Source of the DNA: Anodontia alba
Taxonomy: Eukaryota; Mollusca; Bivalvia; Lucinida; Lucinidae
Assembly (NCBI GenBank): GCA_964016985.1
Contig: OZ024828.1
Location: 79,840,033-79,904,032 of the forward strand
Length of the DNA stretch: 64,000 bases
Reading direction: 5' to 3'
Part shown: positions 1 through 10,433 of the stretch, in pieces
Layout of the letters: each line of letters starts with the position of its first letter
Position numbering within the stretch: position 1 is the first letter of the stretch
The notes under the pieces: model-generated
The model's database searches: none
Seen by the model: the letters and a program-made list of their open reading frames with translations, nothing else
Told to the model about the DNA's origin: nothing
Program-made: the position numbers and the translations under genes

Positions 1-187
1 GAACGAAGGTGTCAGCTAACGTGACGTTAAAATTTCTACCTTGAAATTTGGCAAACACAGTGATATTTTTTTGCTGTAAAAATGTGAGTAGTTTTGCATT
101 GATTATACCGTAGCTACAACAGTAAACGGGTTTGTCATTAAAGAGCTCGTTAAACTAACGATGCTTTCAACAACTGGACCCTGAAGT
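1..187. repeat. MITE family D, degenerate copy
   Basis: This segment resembles the three better copies of family D at 20476, 44542 and 48912. It shows the internal 'TTTTTTGCTGTAAAAATGTG' hairpin arm, the 'GAGCTCGTTAAACTAACGA' stretch and a decayed right end 'CAACTGGACCC'. The left end is cut off by the window start. Confidence 0.6.
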
Positions 188-377
188 ACGGGGAGACGTT
201 TTATGGCCGCCACACATTTAACACCAGCGGGAGTGAATGGTTTTACATTTTAGAAAACGTGACCCTTTGCAAGCAAAACATTCACTATCGAAAATAGCAG
301 ACCATCAGTATTACTAAACCTGTTTCTGAGCACAAATGCAATCTGCAATCCTACTCACGCCTTCTGTTTTCAAATTA
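188..377. repeat. Dispersed repeat L, fragment
   Basis: The stretch with 'TTTTATGGCCGCCACACATT' followed by 'AACACCAGC' recurs in diverged form at about 1125-1290 and 10850-11040, and in reverse complement near 33430. No coding potential is seen. Confidence 0.45.
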
Positions 378-1104
378 CGGTCGAACTTCAGTGGCTCCAT
401 GGAAATTTGTTCTAGACATACAGTATAACCTCAGTGGCTCGAACACGGATGGCTCGTTTACCGTGGATGACTCGAACTCTTTTTTCAGTCCCTACAAAAT
501 CCTTCCAATAGCTCAAGAAAACAAATATTTAGGGATTTTTCTTATTTTATCATGGAATTGTATGTTGTGTGTACTCATTAGAATCGCCTCATCGAGGCGA
601 TTCTAATGAGTACACTCAACATACAATGATTGTGTAGAAAACATACAATGATTGTGTAGAAAATTGAAAAGATTTCCCTAAATTATCGCTATTTGTTTCC
701 TAAACTGGTGCCATGATTAACCCTCAGTGGCTCGAACTACTCATGTCTCGAACGAATTTCTAGGGCCCCAAAGATGTTCGAGCCACTGAAGGTCGACTGT
801 AGGTAGTTCGAGTAACTGAGGGTTAATCATAGCGCCAGGTCAGGAAGAGAATGGCGATAATTTAGGGAAATGTTTTCGATCCTCTACCTAATAATGGTAT
901 GTTGTTTACTCATTAGAATCGCCTCGATTAGGCGATTCTAATGAGTACATACATCGTGCAATGTCTTGATAAAACAGAGAATTTTAAAACATATTTGCTT
1001 TCCGGAGTTACATGTATCTGAAGATGTTCGTAGGGACTCAAAAACGAGTTCAAATTAGCCATGGTAAACGAGTCATCCGTGTTCGGGACGTTGAGGTTCG
1101 ATTG
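378..1104. mobile_element. Pal-B MITE, outer copy of a nested pair
   Basis: The left end (CGGTCGAACTTCAGTGGCTC) and right end (GTTGAGGTTCGATTG) are inverted repeats bordered by TA. The interior is split at 421-799 by a second copy of the same family. The right part holds the central palindrome of the outer copy (about 905-950: GTTTACTCATTAGAATCGCC and its complement). Confidence 0.75.
421..799. mobile_element. Pal-B MITE, inner copy inserted into another Pal-B
   Basis: It starts CAGTATAACCTCAGTGGCTC and ends GAGCCACTGAAGGTCGACTG, an imperfect terminal inverted repeat, with TA on both sides (419-420 and 800-801). The family copy at 12017-12373 shows the uninterrupted target sequence, so TA is the target duplication expected of Tc1/mariner-type elements. 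The centre (about 571-615) is the palindrome GTACTCATTAGAATCGCCTC and its complement. Confidence 0.8.
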
Positions 1105-1124
1105 TATTCCAAATTAGCTCAATG

Positions 1125-1440
1125 ATTCAGACGTACCAAAAAGTATAAACTGCGCTATGATGAATCAAGGCGGGGGCATTTAACGGCCACCACATGGAAC
1201 TTAACACTAGCAACAGTGAAGGTAAATAGATTCTGAGGAAAAGGAATCCTTTGTAACCAAAGCACGCTTTACAGAATGCGTTCATCCCAGTAAGCATTCT
1301 TTATAAATCTATAGCAGGCCGTTATCGGCCCTTCAGGGTAGCTGACGGACCGATAACGGCCCGCTATAGATTTATAAAGAATGCTAGCTGGAATGCGAAC
1401 AGAGTCGGTTTTACTGAACTTGTTCATAAGCAATTATTTT
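1125..1440. repeat. Dispersed repeat L, split by a Pal-C element
   Basis: The segment aligns by eye with 188-377 and 10850-11040 (GGCCACCACATGGAACTTAA, then TTTACTGAACTTGTTC). Pal-C at 1286-1391 interrupts it. Confidence 0.45.
1286..1391. mobile_element. Pal-C foldback MITE
   Basis: This is a nearly complete inverted repeat. The outer ends are CCCAG / CTGG, the arm contains AGCATTCTTTATAAATCTAT, and the inner stem is GGCCGTTATCGGCC with its near complement. Two relatives lie at 4891-4986 and 41192-41290. Confidence 0.75.
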
Positions 1441-2433
1441 AAGTGGTTTATTTTTCCGGATAACACACTGATCGAGCGTGAAGCATCTAAACAAACCAAA
1501 TACTCTTACCAGTCTTACATGTAAGGTACAATCTTGGTCCAGATCTGGACTCAGAGGCCTAATCAAATTATTAGCCATTTAATAGTTTCTATTCCCAGCC
1601 AACATGTCCCCCAGTATGGTGCCACCACTAACACCTAGCTATAAAAAAGTAATTATTGGAAGCTAGATCCTGAATTAGGAAATTTGATAAGGTTGCAGGC
1701 TTTCTGTGTGGCCTCAGCAGAGAGCAGGGACTTTCATTATTGCTTTTATTAAATTGTATTTTATTAAATGAGTAGAAGTTGAAGTAAACAGTTTTAATTT
1801 AAGAGTCAAACAATATGTAATTTTATTTTATGTTTTCTGTGTTGATATTGGTGTCTTCGAAAGTAATTATGTACAATTAAGAATATATCATAATATTATC
1901 ATGTCGTTTTCATTGCTTTAGTTGGACATTTTATTGTGTTAAGTATTTACAGAAAGTCAAAAGATAAGATGACAAAGTCAATAAAATAGAGACAAAATCA
2001 GAATTATGTTTGAACTTCCTGTAGCGAACATGCTGATGGGATAAGTACTATAGTGTATTGGGAAAGGTTTCAAAGTCATTAAAAATAAAGTTCATTTCTC
2101 TCAGGTTCATCTAAATATGAACGCAACGGGTCACAAGCAAGTATGTGGCGCGCAAAAGGCTTCGGATAGGCCATTGTGTTCATACTTCAATGACCTTCAG
2201 AAAGATGTAATTCATCTCTTATATTTATACATCGTTTTTTACATCGTTTTATAAATTGTTTTGTAAAGTTTTGATTTAAATCTTGCAAGTAAATGGAAAA
2301 TAAATACTATAAACCTACATAAATCATCTTAGTCACTGCATGACAGAACCAACAAATCACCTGTGCACCACGCGAAGATATGAATCAGTCCTGCTGTACA
2401 CATAAAGAAACGTTGGATCCTTAGCTAACCGTT
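1441..2433. other. No gene recognised
   Basis: AT-rich DNA without a long open frame or a clear repeat boundary. Probably old intergenic sequence. Confidence 0.4.
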
Positions 2434-2514
2434 GAACGCACAGACACGACTCTGGTCAGCCTGGGAGATCTTAGGCATCACTGATTTTAAGCATCACTGG
2501 GCGCAACGGCTCAT
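2434..2514. repeat. MITE family G, relic
   Basis: 'AACGCACAGACACGACTCTG' at one side and 'ATCACTGGGCGCAAC' at the other resemble the ends of the intact family-G copy at 55893-56026. Confidence 0.4.
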
Positions 2515-2659
2515 TTATTACAAAGAATGAGGAATTAGAAATTAATTTGATGAACAAGGATCTTTTGTGCACTTTTATTGTTTGTTATCTCCACGCTTTT
2601 TTCAAAACGCGATTGGGATATTCTGAACACCTCCGTCAGTCTGTCCATACGTCGAGTTT

Positions 2660-2896
2660 TACTTTTTGTAAGATTTGAGTTTCGAGTTGAGAAAAGCGAG
2701 TTTCGAGTCAGTAAAATCGAGTTACGAGTTGTAAAAAGCGAATTTCGAGTTACGAAAAGCGCTTCGAGAAGTTTCGAGTTGTAAAAGCGAGTTTCGAATT
2801 GTAAAAAGCGTGTTTCGAGTTGTAAAAAGCGAGTTTCGAGCGGTAAAAAGCGAGTTTCGAGTTGTAAACATCGAGTTTCGAGTTGTACAAACCAGT
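2660..2896. repeat. 21-bp minisatellite (CGAGTTTCGAGTTGTAAAAAG type)
   Basis: About eleven diverged units of roughly 21 bp, built on GAGTTTCGAGTT plus an A-rich spacer. Because the unit is a multiple of three, the minus strand reads as a repeated seven-residue string (LETRFLQ). I regard this as a by-product, not a protein. Shorter arrays of the same unit occur at 5345-5472 and 6247-6310. Confidence 0.85.
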
Positions 2897-3537
2897 GTGG
2901 AGTTATGAAAACACGACTGAGTTTAAATCTTGAATTCTTTATACAAATTGTAATACAGTCATCCGGCCAAAAATCACCGGACGTCACGTCAACTCCTGGT
3001 GATAAAAAAGGTGTTTACAAAAGATCTATTTGTCCTCATTCTTTAATATATTTTCATACATGACCCATCAAAATTAGCCTATTTAAAAAAGAAAATGTTA
3101 ACAATATTGTTGTACTAACATGTTTGATAAAAGATGCGAAATGTTTTGAAAATCACGGAACAATAACAAGTCCCATATTTTGCAAGTAGACAGACGCCTA
3201 TTTTGCTGGAGCTTCAATTAATGAAAATACACAATATGACCTCGCACTTTTAGATTTTATGTCACAACGTTAAATCTCTAAATGTGCCATTACGATGGAC
3301 TATTAATATTCATCTGTCAGAAGATAATGTGAGTAAAACAGCGATCAGAAAGCTTCAGGAATATTATAACTTAATGCTAATAAACAAACTGGAAACAAAT
3401 GCACGTAAATCAGTGAAGGCCATGCTATTTACGACAAAGTAATGGCCTAAATGAATAAATATCGGTTGTTTTGAATGGCATGCAACTGGGCACTTCTGGA
3501 ACTCATGCCATCTAGGAGCGTGTAATAAATTTGGCAC

Positions 3538-3538
<1 letters not shown>
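2897..3538. other. No gene recognised
   Basis: AT-rich sequence. No repeat family or exon was identified. Confidence 0.4.

Positions 3539-3592
<54 letters not shown>
3539..3592. repeat. (TC)n microsatellite
   Basis: An uninterrupted TC dinucleotide run of about 54 bases. Confidence 0.98.
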
Positions 3593-3594
<2 letters not shown>

Positions 3595-3711
3595 ATCACG
3601 TAGGTTTAACTTCTATATTTATGATTATGATTGCTTGATGTCAGTGGTCACATTGGCGCTGTATGATATTTTGTATTTACAGCGGCAATATAGGTATCAC
3701 ATAGACTTCAT

Positions 3712-3990
3712 CATCACGAAAACATGCCTATATAATTTTGACCTCCTTAAACCCCACTTGTATATAGTAAAACTGGGGTTTACAAGGGTATACATTATTT
3801 TACTTATTTCTGCTCAAAACATTGATTGTGGGTATTCGTTAAAACCGCCTCGCAGAGGCGGTTCTAACGAATACCCACAATCTATGTTTTGAGCAGAAAT
3901 ATGAAAAATATTTGAACTTTTTGTCTGAAAATTTTCAATTTTTCGGTGATTAACTTTTCAGTATATTTGAATAGGTATGTTTTCGTAATG
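3712..3990 (-). mobile_element. Pal-A element, full length, reverse orientation
   Basis: Begins CATCACGAAAACATGCC and ends GGTATGTTTTCGTAATG. The central palindrome at about 3815-3885 carries AACCGCCTCG/CAGAGGCGGTT. The A-C-C-C-C hairpin arm follows the left end. Confidence 0.9.
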
Positions 3991-4890
3991 TTCAAACAGG
4001 GATCCACATGCAGATCTGAGTCCTTACTAGGTGCATACACGTACTACTTTGATGATCGATGTGCTCCTAATGTTTTTGGTAAGGGCCATGCTATTAGAAA
4101 ACCTGTCTTCAGAGTTGTGTGCCCGGGTAAGCCGAACACCAATACGTTCAGTCTCAGTAACCCCCAAAAGGCACGCTTAATTGATACTCATTATTATATC
4201 TTAGTAGCTAAAAGCAACGATAAGTTGTCGATTTAGGTTTTAAATAGAAAAAATGATATAGCAATATAGGGATAAGCAAACATGCTTAGATATATACCGA
4301 ATCAAAAAAAAGTAATTATATGCACTTCTGAGCAAACTAGCATATTACAGGGCATATATTGAGCAAAAGATTCAGTTAAAATATATGAACTGAACGTATA
4401 TGAACTGAACGTATAGATACAAAATGCCGAAAAGCGCATTTCCCCAAATGGATCTGTTAAGGAGTTGTCTCACAAAACGTTCTTTTGTAGGCGATGCATT
4501 CAAGTAGTCATTGCGCATGCGCATTTCGAAATTCATACGCACCAACGTAAAGATTATTTCCCAAGAACAACAAATCTCAGTTTAGTTTTTGAAATATCTT
4601 GCAAAAGTTCTCTTTAAGCGATGCTCGCATTTGTGAATTTCTCAAACTATCTCCGTTGCAATCATAAACAATGGGAAATTCGAAGTCTTCATTTCTGTTC
4701 CTGTCAACCAATACTTTCATTTTCTTCAAAATCGCTTTGTTACTACCATATCAATTTTCCTAGATGGCTGAAATTGTTAAACATGCATTTTACATGTAGC
4801 ACTAACATTTGAAAGTTTCTATGGAGTTTCTATAGAAAATGGCATTTGGACACAAATTAAAGAAAAAAGACAGCCGTGCGCGTTCGCATA
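3991..4890. other. No gene recognised
   Basis: Several short open frames but none resembling a known protein. There is a short tandem of TATATGAACTGAACG at 4382-4412. Confidence 0.4.
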
Positions 4891-4986
4891 CCCAGCTAGC
4901 ATTCTACGTAAATCTACATCGGGCCGTAATCTACCCTGACGGGCCGATGACGGCCCGATATAGATTTACGTAGAATGCTGACTGGG
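4891..4986. mobile_element. Pal-C foldback MITE
   Basis: Ends CCCAGCTAGCATTCTACGTA and its inverted partner ending in ACTGGG. The inner arms pair GGGCCG / CGGCCC. It is the same family as 1286-1391 and 41192-41290. Confidence 0.8.
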
Positions 4987-5344
4987 ATATTTCTCTTAAA
5001 GTGATGAGACCGAAGGTCCTAAGTTTTTGTGTACAAATCGGCGGAATATCTTTTGAAATGCACAAAGCTATTATTTTGAATAGTATTTAATTTCGTGTAC
5101 GTTTTTATGATCTCAAAATCAACATTTCAAGGACTCTTTGTGTGAAAATGGCAAAGTGTTCCCTTTGGTGCTTGCAGCAATTTTGTAGCATGATAACATT
5201 CATCATACAAATGAAAATTAGACTTTCGCATGCAAAAAATAATTACTCTTGCAAATGAAAAACAAATAATGTGTATATCACTTTTATTGTTGATATGGTA
5301 ACGAATCAATTTTAGCATATAGGAATTTTTTGATACAGTATATA
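4987..5344. other. No gene recognised
   Basis: AT-rich DNA between Pal-C and the minisatellite. No supported feature. Confidence 0.4.
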
Positions 5345-5472
5345 TAAAACGCGAGTGTCGAATCGAAAAAAGCGAGTTTCGAGGTGAGAAAAGCGAATTT
5401 CGAATTAAGAAAAGTGAGTTTCCAGTTAAGAAAAGCGAGTTTCGAGTTTAGAAAAGCGAGTTTTGAGTTGAA
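5345..5472. repeat. 21-bp minisatellite, left block
   Basis: Six diverged units of the CGAGTTTCGAGTT..AAAAG type. The array continues at 6247-6310, so the retroelement tail at 5473-6246 appears to have inserted into it. Confidence 0.8.
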
Positions 5473-6246
5473 AAATTGTAGGTAAATCTAACTTTTCGGA
5501 GCAATTCAGAAAACTTATTAACCGTTATAAAAGAATTGGCTATAGCCTGGATATTATGCGGCAGACTGCATGCCTAGTTGTCAACCCAATCATTGTTGAT
5601 GGCTATGCTTCACTCTTTAATTGCACGACGGCGGTTCGGGCCTCAGACTCAATGACGGCCTCTTCGTAAAACTTTAACCAGTGGGTTGGGGCTTGACGAT
5701 ATGTCTTTGGCTTGGCCCGCCGTGGTTCAACTATTGGTTTTCATTTACTCTGGCATACAGTAGAATTAGCCATGAGTACTCGTCTTTGTTTATTATAGTG
5801 ATTAATTTGATTTTTATGTTTTCGCTTTGATGCATTGACTGAGTTGGGAGCCTTTATGCGAACCGAATTTTTTATGTATTTATGTATTAAGAGTAGCATC
5901 GGGACCCAGGGTGAAGTTAGCTAGCTGTAAAAGTGCTTTAAACCCCCCGGTGGTTTGCTCTACCGACCGTTCTAAGGCGGTGGTCCCGGTGTTAGTCTTA
6001 CTCTTTGTTGCTTTGTGGTTTATTCTACGAGGTCTTTCCGTGTGTCATTTTGTTCTTGTGTTTTTCAGTCCTTTTAGTATTGCGATTACCTCGCTTGGGG
6101 AAGAGAGAGCTAAGCTTAGTGCTTTTCTTACGTTTGTTCGGTTTGTGCTTGTTCAGATTTGTCGGTTTCCTCTTCCGCTTGGGGTCTGGGAAGGGCTGCA
6201 GTTTGTGATTGTGGCACTCCCTGGACTTTTCTCTTACTTTTTTTTG
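5473..6246 (+). mobile_element. Retroelement 3' end: C-terminus of an RT protein plus 3' tail
   Basis: The first ~190 bases read in frame as the C-terminal part of a reverse-transcriptase polyprotein (…FSEQFRKLINRYKRIG…, …MRQTACLVVNPI…, …RASDSMTASS then TAA at about 5667). The rest is a long 3' tail that ends CTGGACTTTTCTCTTACTTT. Seven or more other copies share this 3' end, each truncated at a different 5' position. This is the pattern of target-primed, 5'-truncated insertion. The RT class (Penelope-like or non-LTR) could not be decided from this piece. Confidence 0.8.
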
Positions 6247-6310
6247 AAAAAAGTGAGTTTCGAGTCAAGAAAAGAGAGTTTCGAGTTATGAAAAGCGAGT
6301 CTCTAATTGA
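6247..6310. repeat. 21-bp minisatellite, right block
   Basis: Three units (GAGTTTCGAGTCAAGAAAAG type) directly after the T-run of the retroelement tail. They match the array at 5345-5472. Confidence 0.75.
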
Positions 6311-6960
6311 AAATAAAGGTAGCTTCGCATTCCAAAAATGACTTTGAATTTGAATCTAGAACCCTTATTTATTTGTTGTAAGACACCCATTTGACCAAAT
6401 ACAGCTTGTCAATATCCATTTTTTTTTTTCAAAATCATTGTCGGTGTCGATCTGGCTTTCTTACTGTCATAATCTGACTAGACTGGCCTTAGTCGTTTTT
6501 TTGTCTATGTATTATTATGTTTATTGTATTTTGTATGCCTCTTATACCTATGGCTGAATAAAAACATTTCTTTTCGGCCAAGGGACTGAAGTGTGAAGTC
6601 TTCTATTTGTTGTTCTAGACTTGTGTCCCTTCAATAAGAAAAAAGGTTCTGGATTTTCATATTTACACCATCTGATGGATCTTTTGTTGGGTTTACTTGG
6701 CGTAAAGAGGATGGTCAAATTTTCATATTAACACAATGGACTAATTATCAAACGACTCTGACCAGGATGCGCGACTGGTATGGGAATATGCTGTCCGCGT
6801 GTCCTCCAACCCCTTGAAACAAAGAGAGTTTCAACGCTGATTCAATGTCACTGACGTTGTTTTACAGCAATATGATGCTTTAATTAAAAGTAGTGTGCTT
6901 GATGAGTTTTGTTTGCCTACCGCGCGTCATAACATAGCACATGCTGATAATGACAATATC
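6311..6960. other. No gene recognised; intron side of gene B
   Basis: Given the minus-strand splice donor at 6972, this lies within the first intron of receptor gene B. A family-G-like fragment (CGACTCTGACCAGGATGCGC) is near 6760. Confidence 0.45.
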
Positions 6961-6972
6961 ATATGCACTTAC

Positions 6973-7412
6973 CACATGCTGATAATGGCAATAACACACT
7001 TTCGCTTGCTGTGATAATGACGATAATGTATGCTCCACGTGACGCTCCAGAAACGGTCAACAGAGATAAGAATTAACGTAAATACAGAAACAAACGTCAT
7101 CCCATAATCAAAGAATATCCAGACACCACAAAGGAATTCACCAAACGGCCAGTATCCGAGAGCACTGTCTGTTGTGTGAAAACTCATCGCCGTCACGGCG
7201 ACGGCAAGGTCTGTCACGGCAAGATTGACAACGTAACAATTAAACGTCGTTTGCAATTTCTTGTTGATGTAAACGGCTACAAGTACCAGTATATTGCCGC
7301 TTATGGTCACCACCACAATAGTGTATAATATTATTGCTTTCAAGATACTTGTCCAAGACAGCTCTGAAGCAGTATGTGACGCAGTAGTATCGTTAAACGA
7401 CGTATTATTCAT
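6973..7412 (-). CDS. Receptor gene B, first coding exon (aminergic-type class-A GPCR, N-terminus to TM4)
   Basis: The exon encodes the N-terminal part of a plasma-membrane seven-helix receptor. The start Met is followed by a short Asn/Thr-rich extracellular tail with N-glycosylation-like sites (NNTS, NDTT). TM1 holds GN (1.50), TM2 holds NLAVTD (D2.50), and TM3 holds C3.25, D3.32-Y3.33 and the DRF motif. D3.32 followed by Tyr is the amine-binding arrangement of muscarinic and histamine H3/H4-type receptors. The exon ends two bases into a Trp codon at a GTAAGT donor (6972-6967), the same place as in gene A. The rest of the gene is not in the window. A CAG lies just before the Met codon (minus strand), as in gene A, so an upstream 5' UTR exon is possible. 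The ligand cannot be named. It could also be a pseudogene if its second exon is missing. Confidence 0.88.
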
Positions 7413-7517
7413 TGTCTGTGTTATATTCAGAAATTGTCAAAATGCGAAGTTTTTAATACCAGCTCTACTTATATCATAAACTCAGAGTTCAATATAGGGA
7501 TAGACGCTATTGGATTT

Positions 7518-7760
7518 AAAGGAATAAGATACTCTCTCAGGGTAGGCAACTGTGATAAAAAATGTATTCACCTTCCCTTCTGAAAAGGGTCTAGTCTATA
7601 AGGAAAGAATTTGCTCCCTCTGGGAACTTTTTTTTCCTTATAGATTAAATCCATTTTCAGAACGATATTGGCTTGCTTAAAAGCAAACAAGAAGTTACAA
7701 AAGTTGTGCCCCTTTGAAAAATCCACCAGATGAACTCCCCTTAAGGCAATTGGATACGCT
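7518..7760. repeat. MITE family E copy
   Basis: Contains 'AAGGAAAGAATTTGCTCCCT' followed by its complement-like arm, and ends near 'TTAAGGCAATTGGATACGCT'. The family is an imperfect foldback with ends like AAGGGAATGGATACACTT. Confidence 0.65.
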
Positions 7761-8290
7761 TAATAGAGTTTCCTACATTTCTGACACAGGGAGACAACTT
7801 TTGTGACTTCCTCTATCATTACGAAAACACGCCTATTGACATATATTGAAAATAATTTCACCACCCAAAACAGAAAGTTTTCAGATAAACATTCAGATAT
7901 TATTTCACATTTCTGCTCAAAACATAGATTGTGGTACTCGCCAAGACGGTTCTAACGAGTACCCACAATCTATGTTTTTGAACAGAAATAAGAAAAATAA
8001 TGTATACCCCTGTAAACCCAGTTTTACTATATAAAAGTGGGGTTTATGGGAAATCAAAATTATATAGGTATGATTTTGTGATGGCTTTGCAACACACCAA
8101 GCCCCCCCCCCCCTTTTAAAAAAAAACAAAACAAAAAAAGACAAAACAGATTCATCCTAAAGTGAAAGTATGCATTTTTATCCTCTTGGGAGCAAATTCT
8201 TTCCTTTAATAGTAGACATTTTCTAGAAGGAAAGTAGAACAAATTTTGGCATTGTTGCTTTCCCTGAAAATGTATCAAATTCCTTTAAAG
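7741..8290. repeat. MITE family E copy split by Pal-A
   Basis: The left arm GGGAGACAACTTTTGTGACT is interrupted at 7817 and resumes at 8084 with GCTTTGCAACACACCAAGCC. The right end is TATCAAATTCCTTTAA. A C-run and an A-rich tract lie at 8101-8145. The interruption gives an empty-site comparison for Pal-A. Confidence 0.65.
7817..8083 (+). mobile_element. Pal-A element inserted in a family E MITE
   Basis: Starts CATTACGAAAACACGCCTAT and ends GTATGATTTTGTGATG. The left half of the central palindrome has lost part of its core (ACTCGCCAAGACGGTTCTAA). Flanks joined across it give GTGACTTCCTCTATGCTTTG, collinear with other family E copies. Confidence 0.9.
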
Positions 8291-8489
8291 TCAACTGACA
8301 TATCTCTATGCAGAACACCCTTAACTGAAAGTTTTGCCCCGCACCCCGTTCTAAAGGGACAGCACTCCAGCATAAACCATTTGCTTCCCTGGTTATATGA
8401 ATGTATAAATCTCATCTGTAATGGGGCTGCACTTAATCCTTACAACTCTCTGGCCTAGTTCAGCAGCTAACAAATTGATGATATTATTA

Positions 8490-8640
8490 GTTATTTTTCC
8501 CATGAAACAGGAGTTGACATTTTATGCAGATTGTTTCCACTGGAGACAATTTGCATCAAATGTCAAATTCTGTTTTATTGGAAAAATGAGTAACAATTCA
8601 ATACGTCATCTGCTGAACATTTTACGAAGAGGGGTAAGCG
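8490..8640. repeat. Dispersed repeat M
   Basis: The sequence around GACAATTTGCATCAAATGTC and the following TACGTCATCTGCTGAAC recurs at about 9430-9540 and 43480-43600, in each case closed by a (G)TCGTCTGCTG-like end. Confidence 0.5.
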
Positions 8641-8693
8641 TTAAGCGAAAAAATCTGCTTGGAGAGATACCTCTTAGAGAATGGAGCTAAATA

Positions 8694-8995
8694 CAGTATA
8701 ACCTCAATAGTTCGAAATCTTCCAATAGCTCAAGAAAACAAATATTTAGGGATTTTTTCTTATTTTATCATAGAATTGTATGTTGTGTGTACTCATTAGA
8801 ATCGCCTCATCGAGGCGATTCTAATGAGTACACTAAACATACAATCATTGTGTAGAAAATCTAAAAGATTTCCCTAAATTATCGATATTTGCTTCCTGAA
8901 CAGGTCCATGATTAACCCTCAGTGGCTCGAGCTACCCATGTCTCGAACGAATTTCCATGGTCCCCAAAGACGTTCGAGTCATCGAGGTTCGACTG
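8694..8995. mobile_element. Pal-B MITE, full length
   Basis: Begins CAGTATAACCTCAATAGTTC and ends CATCGAGGTTCGACTG, bordered by TA. The centre at 8790-8832 is the palindrome GTACTCATTAGAATCGCCTC with its complement. Confidence 0.85.
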
Positions 8996-8997
8996 TA

Positions 8998-9760
8998 CTA
9001 TCTGATTATAAAGCTCTCACTTGGATAGGAAGCCATTTGCTTTAAATTCGTTCTAGAACTGCAAATTCTTACCTAACTGATTTCATAGTAGAGATAATTC
9101 TAATAGTTTCTTTTCAATATAAAATGATTTACACGCTTTGGCACTCCATAAAATTCAAGTGTTCGCACCCCTGCTGACAAGCACAATATCGTCTGCTCAC
9201 AAAGATAATATCATCTTAAAAAGCACAGCCTGAAGTAATGTCAGTGACGTAACGGATCACATCTATTATCATTATCGGCTTATCTTTAACGCCTCACAGG
9301 CTGGCTAACTTTTTTCAGCAGACGACATATTGAAATATTTTTCATATTTTTTCATAGAGAGGTTTTAGATTTTCACTGACCTTTCAAAACGTTTAGATTT
9401 TCGATTTTCATAGACCTTTCAAAACTTTTTAGATTTTCATTGACATTTCATGCAGACAATTTGCATGCAACGTCAAATCCTGATTTCTGGGAGAAACAAG
9501 AAAAATACTTTCAATGTACCGTCTGCTGAATTAGCCCTGAGAGTGGTTACGGTTAAAAATCTCTGGGTAATTTCAGGAATGTTCAATTATCTGATCTAAA
9601 ACGCGCACGTATTTATTAACACTATATGAGAGGAAGAAAAAGACTCTTGCACAGTTAATGAACAGGGAATTAGATTAAAAAAAGGAATAGTTCAAGAGTC
9701 CAATAAAGTCCAATAAACATTGATAAACGCATTGGCAAAACAGCTGCATTGCTAAAATAT
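8998..9760. other. Intergenic; short tandem and repeat M
   Basis: At 9366-9450 a ~30-bp unit (TAGATTTTCA..GACCTTTCAAAAC) is repeated about three times. Repeat M follows at 9430-9540 (GACAATTTGCATGCAACGTC). No gene seen. Confidence 0.5.
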
Positions 9761-9944
9761 CATCACGAATACATATCTATATAATTTTGACCCCCTTAAA
9801 CTCCACTTTTATATAGTAAAATTGGGGTTTAATGGAGTATACATTATTTTTCTTATTTCTGCTAAAAAACATAGATTTGGGATACTTGTTAGAACCGCCT
9901 CGCCGAGGCGGTTCTAACGAGTAACCACAATCTATGTTTGAACA
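9761..9944 (-). mobile_element. Pal-A element, truncated, reverse orientation
   Basis: Begins CATCACGAATACATATCTAT, runs through the complete central palindrome (about 9870-9940) and then stops. A forward copy begins at 9945, giving a fused opposed pair. Confidence 0.8.
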
Positions 9945-10177
9945 CATTACGAAAACACGCCTATTCAAATACACTAAAAATTTTACCCCCCAAAAATGGC
10001 AATTTTTCACATAAAAAAATCGGATATTTTTCATATTTCTGCTCAAAACATAGATTGTGGTACTCGTTAGAACCGCCTCGCCTCGTTGAGCAGAAATAAA
10101 AAAAAATAATGTATACCCTGTAAACCCCAGTTTTACTGTATAAAAGTGGGGTTTAAGGTGATCAAATTTTCGTTATG
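9945..10177 (+). mobile_element. Pal-A element, deleted variant
   Basis: Starts CATTACGAAAACACGCCTAT. The right half of the palindrome is collapsed (GAACCGCCTCGCCTCGTTGA) and the last segment lacks the TATATAGGCATG part, ending TTTTCGTTATG. Confidence 0.8.
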
Positions 10178-10266
10178 CAAAGAAAAACGGCAACAGAGGA
10201 AACTACTGGGATAGTCTGTGCCAGACTAGGTAGTTTCGATGACCCTCGTATAAATTTTCAAGACAA

Positions 10267-10299
10267 ATGCAAACATGCAAACAAAAAACAAAACAAAAC

Positions 10300-10330
<31 letters not shown>

Positions 10331-10389
10331 CAAACAAACAAAAAAAAGCAAACAAAAACAAACAAACAAAACAACAACAACAACAACAA

Positions 10390-10432
<43 letters not shown>
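10267..10432. repeat. A-rich low-complexity tract
   Basis: A-runs with interspersed C and (CAA)n. The Lys-rich open frames read here are artefacts of composition. Confidence 0.95.

Positions 10433-10433
<1 letters not shown>

Noticed and set aside
2535..2987. 150-codon minus-strand frame with LETRFLQ repeats
   Set aside because: It follows from a 21-bp minisatellite. There is no conserved start context, and other arrays of the same unit are short and frame-broken.
3635..3892. Recurring small frames ending in NEYPQSMF or GVKII across the window
   Set aside because: All are read through Pal-A copies. The repeated peptides reflect the repeat, not a gene family.
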